Shown piece after piece: positions 7,500-16,704 of a stretch of DNA of 64,000 nt; position 1 is the stretch's first letter; every line of letters begins with the position of its first letter. Position numbers and translations under genes: made by a program. The DNA comes from Bacteroidaceae bacterium (GTDB lineage Bacteria > Bacteroidota > Bacteroidia > Bacteroidales > Bacteroidaceae), in assembly GCA_016291905.1 (NCBI GenBank), contig JAEEZS010000055.1, forward strand, positions 62,001 to 126,000, written 5' to 3'. The notes under the pieces are model-generated. The model worked only from the letters and a program-made list of their open reading frames with translations. It ran no database searches and was not told where the DNA came from.

Positions 7500-10400
7500 A
7501 TGAAAAAAACCTTTTTTCTTTGTTTTTCCCTATTGGCGCTGACGGCAGGGGGTCTTGCATTGGCGCAAGAGAATGAGCCGCTTACGTTCGGCGTTATCTC
7601 CGACATTCATTTTGGAAACAACGTGGGCGAGGGCCCGATGGTGAAGGTACCTCAGGCGTTGAAGAACCTGACATCGCAGGCGCGTCTGGATGCCTTAGCC
7701 GTTGTGGGCGACTTGGCCAACAGCGGAGCTGCCTCGGAATACGAGCAGCTGGTAGACGTGTTCCAGGACGAGAAGAACTTCACAAATCCTGTGGGGACGT
7801 TCCTCTTCATGATGGGCAACCACGATAACTTCGACAGCGACGGTAAGTCGCACTACCAGGAGGGGCTTAAGGCCTTCAACGGAGGCGAACCTTATCCGTA
7901 TCACATCTACAAGGTCATCAAGGGCTATCCCTTCATCACCATCAGCGAGTTCAGTGGCGATAGCAACGATACGAATAGCCCTTCGTCGGGCACAGCTGCC
8001 TACCCGAAGGATGTAGTTGATTTGCTGGAGTCGTACCTAGAGCGTGCCAGTCAGGAGTGCCCTGGCAAGCCCATCTTCGTCTTTACCCATGTGCCTCCCC
8101 GCTGGACGGTGTATGGCTCGTGGCCTGAAGTGGAAACAGGTGGAGCCTGGGCCATGCAGGTGCTGAATCCCGTGCTCAACAAGTATCCTCAGGCTGTCGT
8201 CTTTGCCGGACATAGCCACTATCCGCTGGGCGACCCGCGCAGCATCCATCAAGGCGTCAATCCCGAGTCTTCGCGTCAGAACTACTATACTGCCATCAAC
8301 ACGGCAAGCACCACTTACTCGGAAATCAATCCGGGCGCTGTGGATGCAGGCATACACCCTGCTGGCTACGAGTATGTTACTGAGGGAATGATTCTTACCG
8401 AACTGCCGAATGGAGATATTGAAATCCGTCGTTACGACACCTACCGCAACGAGGAAATCGGAGCCGACAACCGCTGGGTGCTGAAGGCTCCCTTCGACGG
8501 CTCGATGTTCCAGTATGGCGACATCCGCGATGCCGATGATAATCCCAACGGTCGTCCCCTTCGCAGCGGAGGAGCTGCTCCTACATTTGAAACGAATCCC
8601 AATTTCGTGATTACGCCTACGGCTCACAAGGTTGAGGTTACTATTCCGCAGGCTTCGGACGACGAGTGTGTCTTCCGCTATCGTGTGCGTCTGAGTAAGG
8701 ACGGGCTGGTGGTTGCTGAAAAGTTCATCTTCTCGCAGTTCTACTTGAACTCAGCAATGCCCGAGACGTTGACGTGTACCTTTACGGGCCTTACTGCCGA
8801 TTCGAAATATAGTGTGGAGGTAGTTGCAATGGATTCCTACGACAATATGTCGGCTCCCCAAATCCTAACCTTCTCCACGACAGCTGCCGGTATGGACGAT
8901 GATGACATGGCCCCCGATGCCCGCTGGACCTTCGACGACCCTAGCAATTTGCTGAAGGTGGAAAAAGGCGATTACGTCCTGCAGCCCATCAGCGTGGGGC
9001 GTGGTTCGGTGACGATAGTGGAGAGTGCCGACGAAGTGGGTATCACAGCCATTGCAGGACAGAAAGAGGGCGACGGAGCCGCCTTCGTGCCTAAGAATGC
9101 CGGTTTCAAGGTGGTGCGTAACAAAGACTGGGCGACGCAAGACTATACCATCCTGATGGATATCAAGGTGGAAGACGCTTATCCGTATGATGCTTTGTAT
9201 CAGACTAACGAGAAAAACAGCAACGATGGTGACCTCTTTATTAGCAAGCATCAGGTAGGCATAAATGTCAACGGCCTGGGCTATCACGGCGAAATAGAGG
9301 ATGACACATGGTATCGCATCCTTATCCTGAACCGCGACCATGATTTCTGCGTCTATGTCAATGGCGAGATGGTTAGCCATTGTTCCAGCCAGCTGTGCTG
9401 GGAGATAGACCCTTGGGGATTCTACCTCTTCTGCGATGAAAATGAGGAGATGAACGACACTTACGTGGCTGAGGTTGCCTATTGGGAGTATGGACTCTCT
9501 GATAGCGAGGCACGGGAATTGTCAGGGTTGGAGCCAGAGGTCAAGGACCCCTATATTAAGGTAGGCACAGACGTTGTGAAGATTGTGGATAACCTGGATT
9601 TCACCCTTACTGTCGAAGCCAATGTGCCGTTTGAATTCGTTCTGCCCGAATGGATTGAGGGCATCGACGTGACGCCTTTTGCCGGCACAAGGGCTTACAC
9701 GTTCCGTGCGCAGCCTATGGACCAGTCCGGAAAGCGCAGGGACTACATTACCGTTCAGGCAGAGGGCTTGCAGCCCATCGATGTAGAGGTTGAGCAGACT
9801 TTCGTCGGCGACGATGTTCCCGAGCCCATAGGCCACTGGACTTTCGACGACCCTTTTGACCTGATGCAGGGCATAGGACCGTCTGTGCTCTGTGCCGCTT
9901 TCAAGGGCGATAACGGCCCTGAGAAGACCGACGACCCTGCCAAAGCAGGGATTGTCCCCGTTGCTGGTCCTACTTCGGAGAACGGCGCCATCAATGTCCC
10001 TGCGGATGCTTACCTTTGGCTTTCAGCTGATGCTGAAGTCCTCACGAGCTATACCCTGCTTTATGACCTCCGCCCCTCAGATCTGAATGGCTATAAATCC
10101 CTCTTTCAGAACGACATCACAAACCGGGAGGATGCCGGCCTGTTTATCAAGAACAACACGATAGGCCGAGGCGGCTCGTCCACCAACATCGGCTATGTCG
10201 GCAATTTTGAGTCTGAGCGCTGGTACCGCATCCTCTTTGTGGTGCAGGACAGCCGCGCCAAGGTGTATATCGATGGCGTGAAAACGGGCGAGAGCCCCAA
10301 TCCTCAGGATTACTGGACCCTGCTGGGCGATGCGCTGCTGTTTGCTGACGAGAATGGCGAGGAAGGTCCAGTGGACGTGGCAGACATACGGCTTTGGGAC

Positions 10401-12158
10401 TTCGCCCTCAGCGACAAGCTGGCACAGAAGCTGGGCGACGTCTATAGTGACGTGGAAGAGCTCTTTGTCGTCCAGACCACGGGCGTCAGGCTCATCGACG
10501 AAACCGACTTCTCCATTACCGTCAATTCCAACCTGCCCGTCTCCTTCGAACTGCCCGATTGGATAGAGCCCGTCGATGTGGAGCCTTTCATTGGCGAGAA
10601 AGCTTATACGTTCCGTGCCCAGCCTCTTGAAGAAGAGGGACGCCGTTCCGATGTCATCGTTGTGGAGGCAGGATATTTGCTTCCACAGGAGGTGGAAGTC
10701 ACCCAGATCAAGTTGGGCGACAACATGCCTGAGGCTGCGGGCTGCTGGACTTTCGACAACGCTTCCGACTTGTTTGCTGGGACAGGCGATGCCACGCTGA
10801 GTGCTGCCGTCAAGGGCGAAGAAGGCTTTGTCGCAACCCCCGATGCTGCCTCTGTCGGCATCACGGCTATCGAGGGTCCGAAGGCAGGCAACGGAGCCGT
10901 CACTATCCCTGCCGATGCGGCTCTTTGGCTTGCTAACAACCTGGGTGTCGAACAGCTGAAAGACTTCTCCATCCTCTACGACATTCGTCCCTCGTCCTTG
11001 GAAGGCTGGAATGCCCTTTACCAGAAGGACATCACCAACAAGCCGGATGCGGGCCTGTTCATCAAACACGGCATGCTGGGCATCACCGTGTCTGGCCTGG
11101 GCTATCATGGCAGTCTGGTTCCTTCGAAGTGGCATCGTGTTCTGTTCGTCGTCAAGGGAGGCTGCGCCACTCTCTATCTCGATGGGGATAAGGTAGGGAA
11201 GAGCACCGGCTCCAGTAGCAGCTGGACAATGCTGTCCGACGTGCTCCTGTTTATGGACAACGACGGAGAGGTGAAGGACAACGACGTAGCTGAAATCCGT
11301 TTCTGGGATGTCCCGCTCAACGCAAATCAGGTGAAAGAGCTTGGCGCTGTCGAACAGGATTGGGAGAGCGAGCCTTTCGTTGAGCCCGTCAGCATCTGGA
11401 CCTTCGACAAACCATCCTCTGTTCTGGAAGGCACAGGCACCGCCACGCTGCGTGGTGCCGTCAAGGGTACTAACGGCCCCGAGCTAGTTGACGACCTTGC
11501 TGCTGCAGGCTTCGAGCCTATCTCAGGCCCTGCTTCCGACAACGGCGCCCTCTCTGTGCCGAAGGACTGCTACCTGCAGCTGGCACATAATCAGGGAGGC
11601 GACTTGAACTCCTTCTCCATGATGATGGACATCCGTCCCAAGAGCCTGAGCGGCTACAATGCCATCTTCCAGAGCCATGTGGACAACGATGATGACGGTT
11701 CGCTTTATACTAAAGGCACGCAGATTGGCATCAACATCAGCGGCTTGGGCTATGGAGGCGAACTGGTGGAAGGCATGTGGCACCGTATTGTCTTTATCGT
11801 TGACGAAAACCGCATGTCGGTTTATATCGACGGCTTAAAGGTCCTTGCCACCTACAGTTCGAATACCGACAGATGGATCCTCCACGAAGTGGGCTGGATT
11901 TTCACCGACGACAATGGCGAAGAGGGTGCGGTTGACATTGCCGAACTCCGCTTCTGGGATGCTGCCCTCCCCATTGAGCAGGCGGTGCAGCTGGGCGCTG
12001 TCGACGTGGACAGCTCGATAGGGGCTATTCAGGTTTCTGACAACAGGCAGACCCTCCGCGAAGGCATCTACGACCTGACGGGGCGCCGCATCAGTCCGTC
12101 TGACAAACTCCAGAAGGGACTCTATATTGTCAACGGGCAGAAAGTCTTGATAAAGTAA
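7500..12158 (+). CDS. Giant secreted metallophosphoesterase with tandem LamG-like modules and type IX-like C-terminus
   Basis: 1552-residue exported protein. A signal peptide (ATG at 7500, MKKTFFLCFSLLAL) is followed by a calcineurin-like phosphoesterase domain (about residues 25-310) with all ligand motifs: VISDIHFG, VGDLANSG, MGNHDN, FTHVPP and FAGHSHYP. A fibronectin III-like region follows (about 360-450). Four LamG/concanavalin-like modules then begin at WTFDD or variants near residues 477, 779, 1082 and 1299; the first two are each followed by a BACON-like segment (about 683-770 and 985-1075). The C-terminus (GIYDLTGRRI, then GLYIVNGQKVLIK) looks like the sorting tail of Prevotella secreted proteins. 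LamG and BACON modules usually bind glycans, so a surface enzyme acting on phosphorylated glycans or lipids is plausible but unproven. Confidence 0.85.
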   Translation: MKKTFFLCFSLLALTAGGLALAQENEPLTFGVISDIHFGNNVGEGPMVKVPQALKNLTSQARLDALAVVGDLANSGAASEYEQLVDVFQDEKNFTNPVGTFLFMMGNHDNFDSDGKSHYQEGLKAFNGGEPYPYHIYKVIKGYPFITISEFSGDSNDTNSPSSGTAAYPKDVVDLLESYLERASQECPGKPIFVFTHVPPRWTVYGSWPEVETGGAWAMQVLNPVLNKYPQAVVFAGHSHYPLGDPRSIHQGVNPESSRQNYYTAINTASTTYSEINPGAVDAGIHPAGYEYVTEGMILTELPNGDIEIRRYDTYRNEEIGADNRWVLKAPFDGSMFQYGDIRDADDNPNGRPLRSGGAAPTFETNPNFVITPTAHKVEVTIPQASDDECVFRYRVRLSKDGLVVAEKFIFSQFYLNSAMPETLTCTFTGLTADSKYSVEVVAMDSYDNMSAPQILTFSTTAAGMDDDDMAPDARWTFDDPSNLLKVEKGDYVLQPISVGRGSVTIVESADEVGITAIAGQKEGDGAAFVPKNAGFKVVRNKDWATQDYTILMDIKVEDAYPYDALYQTNEKNSNDGDLFISKHQVGINVNGLGYHGEIEDDTWYRILILNRDHDFCVYVNGEMVSHCSSQLCWEIDPWGFYLFCDENEEMNDTYVAEVAYWEYGLSDSEARELSGLEPEVKDPYIKVGTDVVKIVDNLDFTLTVEANVPFEFVLPEWIEGIDVTPFAGTRAYTFRAQPMDQSGKRRDYITVQAEGLQPIDVEVEQTFVGDDVPEPIGHWTFDDPFDLMQGIGPSVLCAAFKGDNGPEKTDDPAKAGIVPVAGPTSENGAINVPADAYLWLSADAEVLTSYTLLYDLRPSDLNGYKSLFQNDITNREDAGLFIKNNTIGRGGSSTNIGYVGNFESERWYRILFVVQDSRAKVYIDGVKTGESPNPQDYWTLLGDALLFADENGEEGPVDVADIRLWDFALSDKLAQKLGDVYSDVEELFVVQTTGVRLIDETDFSITVNSNLPVSFELPDWIEPVDVEPFIGEKAYTFRAQPLEEEGRRSDVIVVEAGYLLPQEVEVTQIKLGDNMPEAAGCWTFDNASDLFAGTGDATLSAAVKGEEGFVATPDAASVGITAIEGPKAGNGAVTIPADAALWLANNLGVEQLKDFSILYDIRPSSLEGWNALYQKDITNKPDAGLFIKHGMLGITVSGLGYHGSLVPSKWHRVLFVVKGGCATLYLDGDKVGKSTGSSSSWTMLSDVLLFMDNDGEVKDNDVAEIRFWDVPLNANQVKELGAVEQDWESEPFVEPVSIWTFDKPSSVLEGTGTATLRGAVKGTNGPELVDDLAAAGFEPISGPASDNGALSVPKDCYLQLAHNQGGDLNSFSMMMDIRPKSLSGYNAIFQSHVDNDDDGSLYTKGTQIGINISGLGYGGELVEGMWHRIVFIVDENRMSVYIDGLKVLATYSSNTDRWILHEVGWIFTDDNGEEGAVDIAELRFWDAALPIEQAVQLGAVDVDSSIGAIQVSDNRQTLREGIYDLTGRRISPSDKLQKGLYIVNGQKVLIK

Positions 12159-12180
12159 GGCTTACAGCTGCTGAAAAGCA

Positions 12181-12214
12181 GAAGGGAGAAACCATTTGGC
12201 TTCTCCCTTCTTTT
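12181..12214. terminator. Rho-independent terminator between the phosphoesterase gene and tRNA-Gln
   Basis: A perfect 10-bp stem (GAAGGGAGAA at 12181-12190, complement at 12201-12210) with a 10-base loop is followed by TTTT, 22 bases after the stop codon. A further AGCAG/CTGCT pairing can extend it. It can end transcription from the plus strand and possibly also from the converging tRNA gene. Confidence 0.75.
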
Positions 12215-12217
12215 CTG

Positions 12218-12288
12218 CTGGGCTACCCGGACTCGAACCAGGAAAGGCAGGACCAGAATCTGCAGTGTTACCATTACACCATAGCCCA
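12218..12288 (-). tRNA. tRNA-Gln (anticodon CTG)
   Basis: The 71-base sequence on the minus strand folds as a tRNA: acceptor TGGGCTA/TAGCCCA, D arm with GTAATGGTA, anticodon loop TTCTGGT (CTG, reads CAG), T loop TTCGAGT, and G73 discriminator as expected for glutamine. CCA is not encoded. The loop-closing pair of the anticodon stem reads A31-C39, a mismatch in an otherwise complete cloverleaf; the T stem has one U-G pair. It has its own promoter at 12305-12334. Confidence 0.93.
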
Positions 12289-12304
12289 GTGTCAAATTGC
12301 GCTG

Positions 12305-12334
12305 CAAAGATACTGCTTTTTTCGTTCACACAAA
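12305..12334 (-). promoter_or_regulatory. Promoter of tRNA-Gln
   Basis: On the minus strand TATCTTTG (12305-12312) lies 16 bases before the mature 5' end, with a TTTG box at 12331-12334 (spacer 18, one below the usual range). Confidence 0.6.
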
Positions 12335-12407
12335 TAAAAAGCAGCATTTTTTTCATAAAATCACGTAAAAAAATGTCTTTCCCTGCGATTGACATGATAG
12401 TTTTTCT

Positions 12408-12415
12408 TAACTTTG
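12408..12415 (+). promoter_or_regulatory. -7 promoter element of rsfS-ftsH-cdsA
   Basis: TAACTTTG matches TAnnTTTG and ends 19 bases before the rsfS ATG, giving a very short leader. No good -33 box is evident. Confidence 0.55.
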
Positions 12416-12434
12416 CCCGCTGAAACAGAAATTC

Positions 12435-12797
12435 ATGAACAAAGATACAGAACATCTGGCGCAAAAGATAGTTGACGCCATACAGGACAAAAAGGGACAT
12501 GGTATTGTGGTAGCCGATTTATCGGGAATTCCAGGGACGGTGTGCTCGTGCTTCGTCATCTGTCAGGGGAACACACCCACGCAGGTTGAGGCTATCAGTC
12601 GCTCCGTGGGCGACAAGCTGCGCATCGACGAGGGCGTCAAGCCGATTGCCGCTCAAGGACTGCGCGCCGCTCGCTGGGTGGCGATAGACTATGTCGATGT
12701 CATGGTCCACATCTTCCTGCCCGAGGAGCGCCGCTACTACAACCTGGAGAACCTCTGGGCCGATGCCGTGCTGACGCATGTGCCCGACCTGGACTGA
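12435..12797 (+). CDS. rsfS: Ribosome silencing factor RsfS
   Basis: 120-residue DUF143/Iojap family protein that binds ribosomal protein uL14 on the 50S subunit and blocks subunit joining under starvation. The family core is clear: GIVVADLSGIPGTVCSCFVI (residues 23-42), AQGLRAARWVAIDYVDVMVHIF and RRYYNLENLWADA near the C-terminus. Length is typical. It is the first gene of rsfS-ftsH-cdsA, an order common in Bacteroidetes, with 37 bases to ftsH. Confidence 0.95.
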   Translation: MNKDTEHLAQKIVDAIQDKKGHGIVVADLSGIPGTVCSCFVICQGNTPTQVEAISRSVGDKLRIDEGVKPIAAQGLRAARWVAIDYVDVMVHIFLPEERRYYNLENLWADAVLTHVPDLD

Positions 12798-12834
12798 TAG
12801 AAAATGGTAAATCGTCAAATCGTTAAAAAAGGTA

Positions 12835-14817
12835 ATGGGTAACAACAACAATAAAAAGAAATCAGGCTTCAATCTCAGCTGGCTCTACGGCATCATTGCG
12901 ATGGCCTTGCTGGGACTATATTTTTTCAACGGGAACACCGATGCGCCCCGTCGCATCAATTACAGCCAGTTCCGCGAGTACGTCCAGAAGGGCTGGGTGG
13001 AAAGCGTTGTGGCTTACGACAACCGTAAGCTCGAGCTCACCATCGTCCCCGACAGCGTAGCTGCTGTGCTGGGACAGGCTGTTGCCGACGAGTTGCAAAA
13101 GGACAATCGCGTTGTGCGCATGGTGACTGATGCCGGCTCGCTGGAAAGCGTGGACGAGTTCCTTAGCGCCCAAACGGCCGAGGGTAACTTCAAGGGCGAA
13201 CTGATGTACAAGAAGGCCGACCACCTGTTCACGGGCTTCCTCGTCAACGTGCTGCCCTTCATCCTTATCATTGTTTTCTGGGTGCTCATCATGCGTCGCA
13301 TGAGCGGAGGCTCCAGCAACGGCCCGGGAGGCGGAGGCGTCTTCAGTGTCGGCAGGTCGAAGGCGCAGCTCTTCGAAAAGGGCAAGGCCGACCGTATCAC
13401 CTTCAAGGACGTGGCCGGACAGGCCGAAGCGAAGCAGGAGGTGGAGGAGATTGTGGAGTTCCTGAAAAATCCCCAGAAATACACCGACCTGGGCGGTAAG
13501 ATACCCAAGGGTGCCTTGCTTGTAGGCCCTCCGGGTACAGGTAAGACGTTGCTTGCCAAGGCTGTGGCCGGCGAAGCCGACGTGCCGTTCTTCTCCCTCT
13601 CGGGTTCCGACTTCGTGGAGATGTTCGTCGGCGTGGGCGCCAGCCGCGTGCGCGACCTGTTCCGTCAAGCGAAGGAGAAAGCGCCTTGCATCATCTTCAT
13701 CGACGAGATTGATGCCGTAGGCCGTGCCCGAGGCAAAAATCCTGCTATGGGCGGCAACGACGAGCGCGAGAGTACGCTCAACCAGCTGCTGACGGAGATG
13801 GACGGCTTCGGCACCAACAGCGGCGTCATTATCCTTGCTGCCACCAACCGCGTCGATATCCTTGACAAGGCCCTACTGCGCGCCGGACGTTTCGACCGCC
13901 AGATACATGTGGACCTGCCCGACCTCAACGAGCGCAAGGAGGTCTTCGGCGTCCATCTGCGTCCGCTCAAGCTCAGCCCCGACGTTGATGTCGATTTGCT
14001 GGCCCGTCAGACACCCGGCTTCAGCGGAGCCGACATTGCCAACGTCTGCAACGAGGCAGCCCTTATCGCTGCGCGCAGCGGAAAGAAGGCCGTGGAGAAA
14101 CAGGACTTCCTGGCTGCCGTGGACCGCATCATCGGAGGTTTGGAGAAGAAGACCAAGGTGCTGACGCAGGACGAGAAGCGCACCATTGCCCTCCACGAAG
14201 CGGGCCATGCCACCCTGTCGTGGTTCCTTGAGTGGGCCGACCCGCTCATCAAGGTCACCATCGTGCCCCGCGGACGTGCCTTGGGTGCCGCCTGGTACCT
14301 GCCCGAGGAGCGACAGATTACCACGCGTGAGCAGATGCTCGACGAGATGTGTGCCCTCTTGGGCGGACGTGCTGCCGAGGAACTCTTCACGGGCCATATC
14401 TCCACCGGGGCCATGAACGACCTCGAGCGCGTTACCAAGCAGGCCTACGGCATGATAGCCTATGCGGGCATGAGCGAAAAGCTGCCCAACGTCTGCTACT
14501 ACAACCAGGACGAATACGGCTTCACCAAGCCCTACAGCGAGGCTACAGCCGAGATGATTGACAGCGAGAGCAAGGCCATGATAGCCGAGCAGTATGCGCG
14601 CGCCAAACAGCTGTTGCTCGAGCATCGTGACGGTCATGCCCAGCTGGCCCAGTTGCTGATGGACCGTGAGGTTATCTTCGCCGAGGATGCCGAGCGAATC
14701 TTCGGCAAGCGTCCGTGGGCCTCGCGTAGTGACGAGATTCTCGACAAGAGCTCCGAGAATACGGAGCCTGCTGCATCTTCTCCCATCCCCGAGTTCTCCC
14801 AGGCTACGTTGTCATGA
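12835..14817 (+). CDS. ftsH: ATP-dependent zinc metalloprotease FtsH
   Basis: 660-residue membrane-anchored AAA+ protease that degrades misfolded membrane proteins and regulators. Two membrane segments (about residues 15-30 and 140-157) flank a periplasmic domain. The AAA module has Walker A GPPGTGKT (about 225), Walker [16 protein letters not shown] and the second region of homology [12 protein letters not shown]. The protease has zinc motif HEAGH (about 460) and the downstream Asp region. The C-terminal tail after the GKRPW region is Ser/Glu/Pro-rich and probably disordered. The ATG at 12835 starts a lysine/asparagine-rich cytoplasmic leader ([11 protein letters not shown]) typical of Bacteroidetes FtsH. 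The stop overlaps the start of cdsA by four bases. Confidence 0.97.
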   Translation: MGNNNNKKKSGFNLSWLYGIIAMALLGLYFFNGNTDAPRRINYSQFREYVQKGWVESVVAYDNRKLELTIVPDSVAAVLGQAVADELQKDNRVVRMVTDAGSLESVDEFLSAQTAEGNFKGELMYKKADHLFTGFLVNVLPFILIIVFWVLIMRRMSGGSSNGPGGGGVFSVGRSKAQLFEKGKADRITFKDVAGQAEAKQEVEEIVEFLKNPQKYTDLGGKIPKGALLVGPPGTGKTLLAKAVAGEADVPFFSLSGSDFVEMFVGVGASRVRDLFRQAKEKAPCIIFIDEIDAVGRARGKNPAMGGNDERESTLNQLLTEMDGFGTNSGVIILAATNRVDILDKALLRAGRFDRQIHVDLPDLNERKEVFGVHLRPLKLSPDVDVDLLARQTPGFSGADIANVCNEAALIAARSGKKAVEKQDFLAAVDRIIGGLEKKTKVLTQDEKRTIALHEAGHATLSWFLEWADPLIKVTIVPRGRALGAAWYLPEERQITTREQMLDEMCALLGGRAAEELFTGHISTGAMNDLERVTKQAYGMIAYAGMSEKLPNVCYYNQDEYGFTKPYSEATAEMIDSESKAMIAEQYARAKQLLLEHRDGHAQLAQLLMDREVIFAEDAERIFGKRPWASRSDEILDKSSENTEPAASSPIPEFSQATLS

Positions 14818-15662
14818 AACTGCTCGTACGTACGCTCACAGGAGCCGCCTACGTCGCCCTGATGGTCTTCGCCACCGTGTTCCGCCCTTGGACCCTGCTG
14901 GCGCTCATCGTGCTGCTGGCGCTGTTGGCTGTGTGGGAGTTCGCTCGCATCACGTCTGAACGTTTCGTTGTAGAACACGCTTCGCGCCGTTCGGCAGAAA
15001 CCATTGCGCTCGTTCTCCTCTCCCTCACGGCGGTGGCGCTGCCCGTGGCGATGTATGCCGTCTGCCGCTCTGCCGACATCAACGCCGTGCTTGCCTTTGT
15101 CCCCTACCTGCTCGTGGTGATGTTGACGTTTGTCGTTGAGCTCTATGCCCGTCGTGCCGACCCCCTTGGCAACCTCGGGCGGATGGCGCTGGCGCAGGTT
15201 TATGTTGTCTTGCCCTTGTCGCTGCTCTCCGTGCTGGCTTTTGCTCCCCTTCAGACAGCCGAACGTCCTTTCTGGGCGTTGCCCCTGGCCGTCTATGTCC
15301 TGCTGTGGCTCAACGACTCTGGCGCCTACCTCGTTGGCTCGTGGTTAGGGCGGCACAAGCTGTTTCCCCGCATATCTCCCGGCAAGACGTGGGAGGGAGC
15401 CGTTGGAGGTGCTGTCGTCAGCCTTGCGGCAGCCGTGGGGCTGGCACACTATTTCCCCTTCATGCCCCTGTGGCGATGGCTGGGGCTGGCCCTGGTGGTG
15501 GTGCTGTTCGGCACGTGGGGCGACCTCGTCGAGTCGCTCATCAAGCGCACGCTGGGGCTGAAGGATTCCGGTAAGCTGCTGCCTGGTCATGGCGGCATAC
15601 TCGACCGTATCGACAGCATGCTGCTTGCCGTCCCCGCAGCGGTGGTCTATCTCTGCCTATAA
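14814..15662 (+). CDS. cdsA: Phosphatidate cytidylyltransferase
   Basis: 282-residue integral membrane enzyme making CDP-diacylglycerol from phosphatidate and CTP, the branch point of phospholipid synthesis. About eight hydrophobic segments are visible. The family signature is at the C-terminal end: ISPGKTWEGAVGG (about 188-200) and LKDSGKLLPGHGGILDRID (about 252-270), which carry the metal-binding aspartates. Its ATG overlaps the ftsH stop (ATGA), indicating translational coupling. Confidence 0.96.
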   Translation: MKLLVRTLTGAAYVALMVFATVFRPWTLLALIVLLALLAVWEFARITSERFVVEHASRRSAETIALVLLSLTAVALPVAMYAVCRSADINAVLAFVPYLLVVMLTFVVELYARRADPLGNLGRMALAQVYVVLPLSLLSVLAFAPLQTAERPFWALPLAVYVLLWLNDSGAYLVGSWLGRHKLFPRISPGKTWEGAVGGAVVSLAAAVGLAHYFPFMPLWRWLGLALVVVLFGTWGDLVESLIKRTLGLKDSGKLLPGHGGILDRIDSMLLAVPAAVVYLCL

Positions 15663-15663
15663 A

Positions 15664-15810
15664 CCTTCTATTTCTGCAGATGCTGTTTTTATCTCTGCAG
15701 AAGGCCTTTCTAACTTGGCAGAAGGCCTTTCTGTTTTTATAGAATCAGCTTCTATTTTCCCAGATGCTGCTTCTATTTCCACAGAAGCCTTATCTGCGTC
15801 GCCAGATGCT
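15664..15810. repeat. Seven tandem 21-bp repeats downstream of cdsA
   Basis: Seven contiguous 21-bp units start at 15664, 15685, 15706, 15727, 15748, 15769 and 15790, directly after the cdsA stop. Typical unit elements are CTTCTATTTC (or CTTTCTGTTT) followed by GCAGAAGGC or CCAGATGCT. The array keeps a frame that reads as seven-residue repeats (ASISTEA-like), but no start or coding context supports a gene. The consensus differs from the GGGCT 21-bp family. Confidence 0.85.
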
Positions 15811-16440
15811 TGGGCTACGCTCATAGCGTTAAGGGCTATGGAAGGGCCTCAGGGCTCATTCCCTTGCGTTTTTTCACGAAACACCCCCAGCACCTACCTT
15901 TTTACTTGTAAGGCGTTGAAAATAAATGTGTAATAGCAGGTAGGTGTTTGTCGAACACCTACCAAACACCTACCTGTCTCTTACCAGTTTGTAAAAGCTC
16001 ATGGTTTTGCTGCGCCAGCCATTCATGGATAATTCTTGGTAATTCGTGTTTACTTTATTTATAATCCTCTGATTTCCATCCTTTCAGACCCTTAGGTAGA
16101 AGGCAGGTAGGTGTTAGGTAGGTGTTAGGTAGGTGTTTTGCAAACACCTACCTGCCCTAACAGTCTGTATCATAATTAGTTTTGGCGAAAAAGGTAGGTG
16201 TTGGCACTTTTTCGAGAGTCAACATTAAATAGTTTTAACGCCTAACCGAGTCAACTTGTCTAAGGGTTAGGAAGCATAGGTAGTAAGCTTTTTTCAGGGA
16301 ACTACATCCAGAATAGCCCATTGGAACCGCAGGGACAGGACATTTCCCTAACGCTACGGATTTATTCCCTTTTGGATTTGTTGTAGCTAACCCAAAAAGT
16401 CAACTTTTGCGTATAATATATCGAAAAAAGAGTTCTTTTC
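15811..16440. other. Non-coding, repeat-rich spacer
   Basis: No credible gene is visible in this stretch. It contains the AGGTAGGTG cluster (15891-16204), a partial GGGCT-family unit (GCTACGGATTTATTCCCTT at 16353-16371), three GTCAAC-containing motifs (near 16217, 16248 and 16400) and an interrupted CCTAAC/GTTAGG inverted repeat near 16240-16271. Confidence 0.7.
15891..16204. repeat. Cluster of AGGTAGGTG repeats in both orientations
   Basis: Direct copies occur at 15938, 16105, 16116, 16127 and 16192, and inverted copies at 15891, 15956, 15967 and 16145. Three direct copies (16105-16137) are perfect 11-bp tandem repeats AGGTAGGTGTT. Two strong inverted repeats result: CAGGTAGGTGTTTG at 15937-15950 with its exact complement at 15963-15976, and AGGTAGGTGTTT at 16127-16138 with its complement at 16142-16153 (loop of three). 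No protein-coding function is evident. Confidence 0.85.
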
Positions 16441-16472
16441 TTTGCTTTTCCATTTTATTCGTACTACCTTTG
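16441..16472 (+). promoter_or_regulatory. Primary sigma promoter ahead of the structured RNA
   Basis: TTTG at 16441-16444 and TACCTTTG at 16465-16472, separated by 20 bases, match the Bacteroidetes consensus exactly. Transcription should start near 16478, about 265 bases before the first ATG of the AT-rich island. Confidence 0.8.
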
Positions 16473-16477
16473 TACCG

Positions 16478-16700
16478 AAGTTTGTCCATCCTATGGACCG
16501 GACACTCATCATGTTTTTGAAAGACGAAGCGTTATGCTTGACTTGCTAATGGAAATGTGAGAAACTTCTATTGTAATGCAAGGACAGTAATAACGGTTCG
16601 CGCGTATAGCGTGGACTGGTTGCTGCATCTACATTACAAGGGCAATTCTCACAGCCTCCATTAGAAGAAGTGGTATATCAGCGCCACGCTTCTATTTTTT
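16478..16700 (+). ncRNA. Structured RNA or long regulatory leader with intrinsic terminator (unassigned)
   Basis: The predicted transcript begins with a GTCCAT/ATGGAC hairpin (16484-16498). A long rod follows, made of three perfect 8-bp helices: CTAATGGA (16546-16553) with 16657-16664, TGTGAGAA (16556-16563) with 16646-16653, and TTGTAATG (16571-16578) with 16632-16639. The apical part holds a CAGT/ACTG pair (16585, 16615) around a CGCG-rich loop. A final hairpin AGAAGTGG (16666-16673) pairs with CCAC..TTCT (16684-16693) and runs into TTTTTT (16695-16700), an intrinsic terminator. The apical segment AGCGTGG (16608-16614) is perfectly complementary to CCACGCT (16684-16690) in the terminator, so the two pairings exclude each other. 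It could be a free small RNA (6S-like shape) or an attenuation leader for the genes downstream. I do not recognise the family. Confidence 0.7.
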
Positions 16701-16704
16701 AAAT

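Noticed and set aside
15664..15810. CRISPR array
   Set aside because: Units are directly contiguous without unique spacers and no cas genes are nearby; the same applies to the other 21/22-bp arrays.
15589..15933. Heptapeptide-repeat ORF after cdsA
   Set aside because: Its start lies inside cdsA and the repetitive part is the 21-bp array, not a gene.
16478..16700. Retron msr-msd or IS end hairpin
   Set aside because: No reverse transcriptase or transposase gene lies nearby, and the presence of promoter and terminator fits an RNA gene or leader better.
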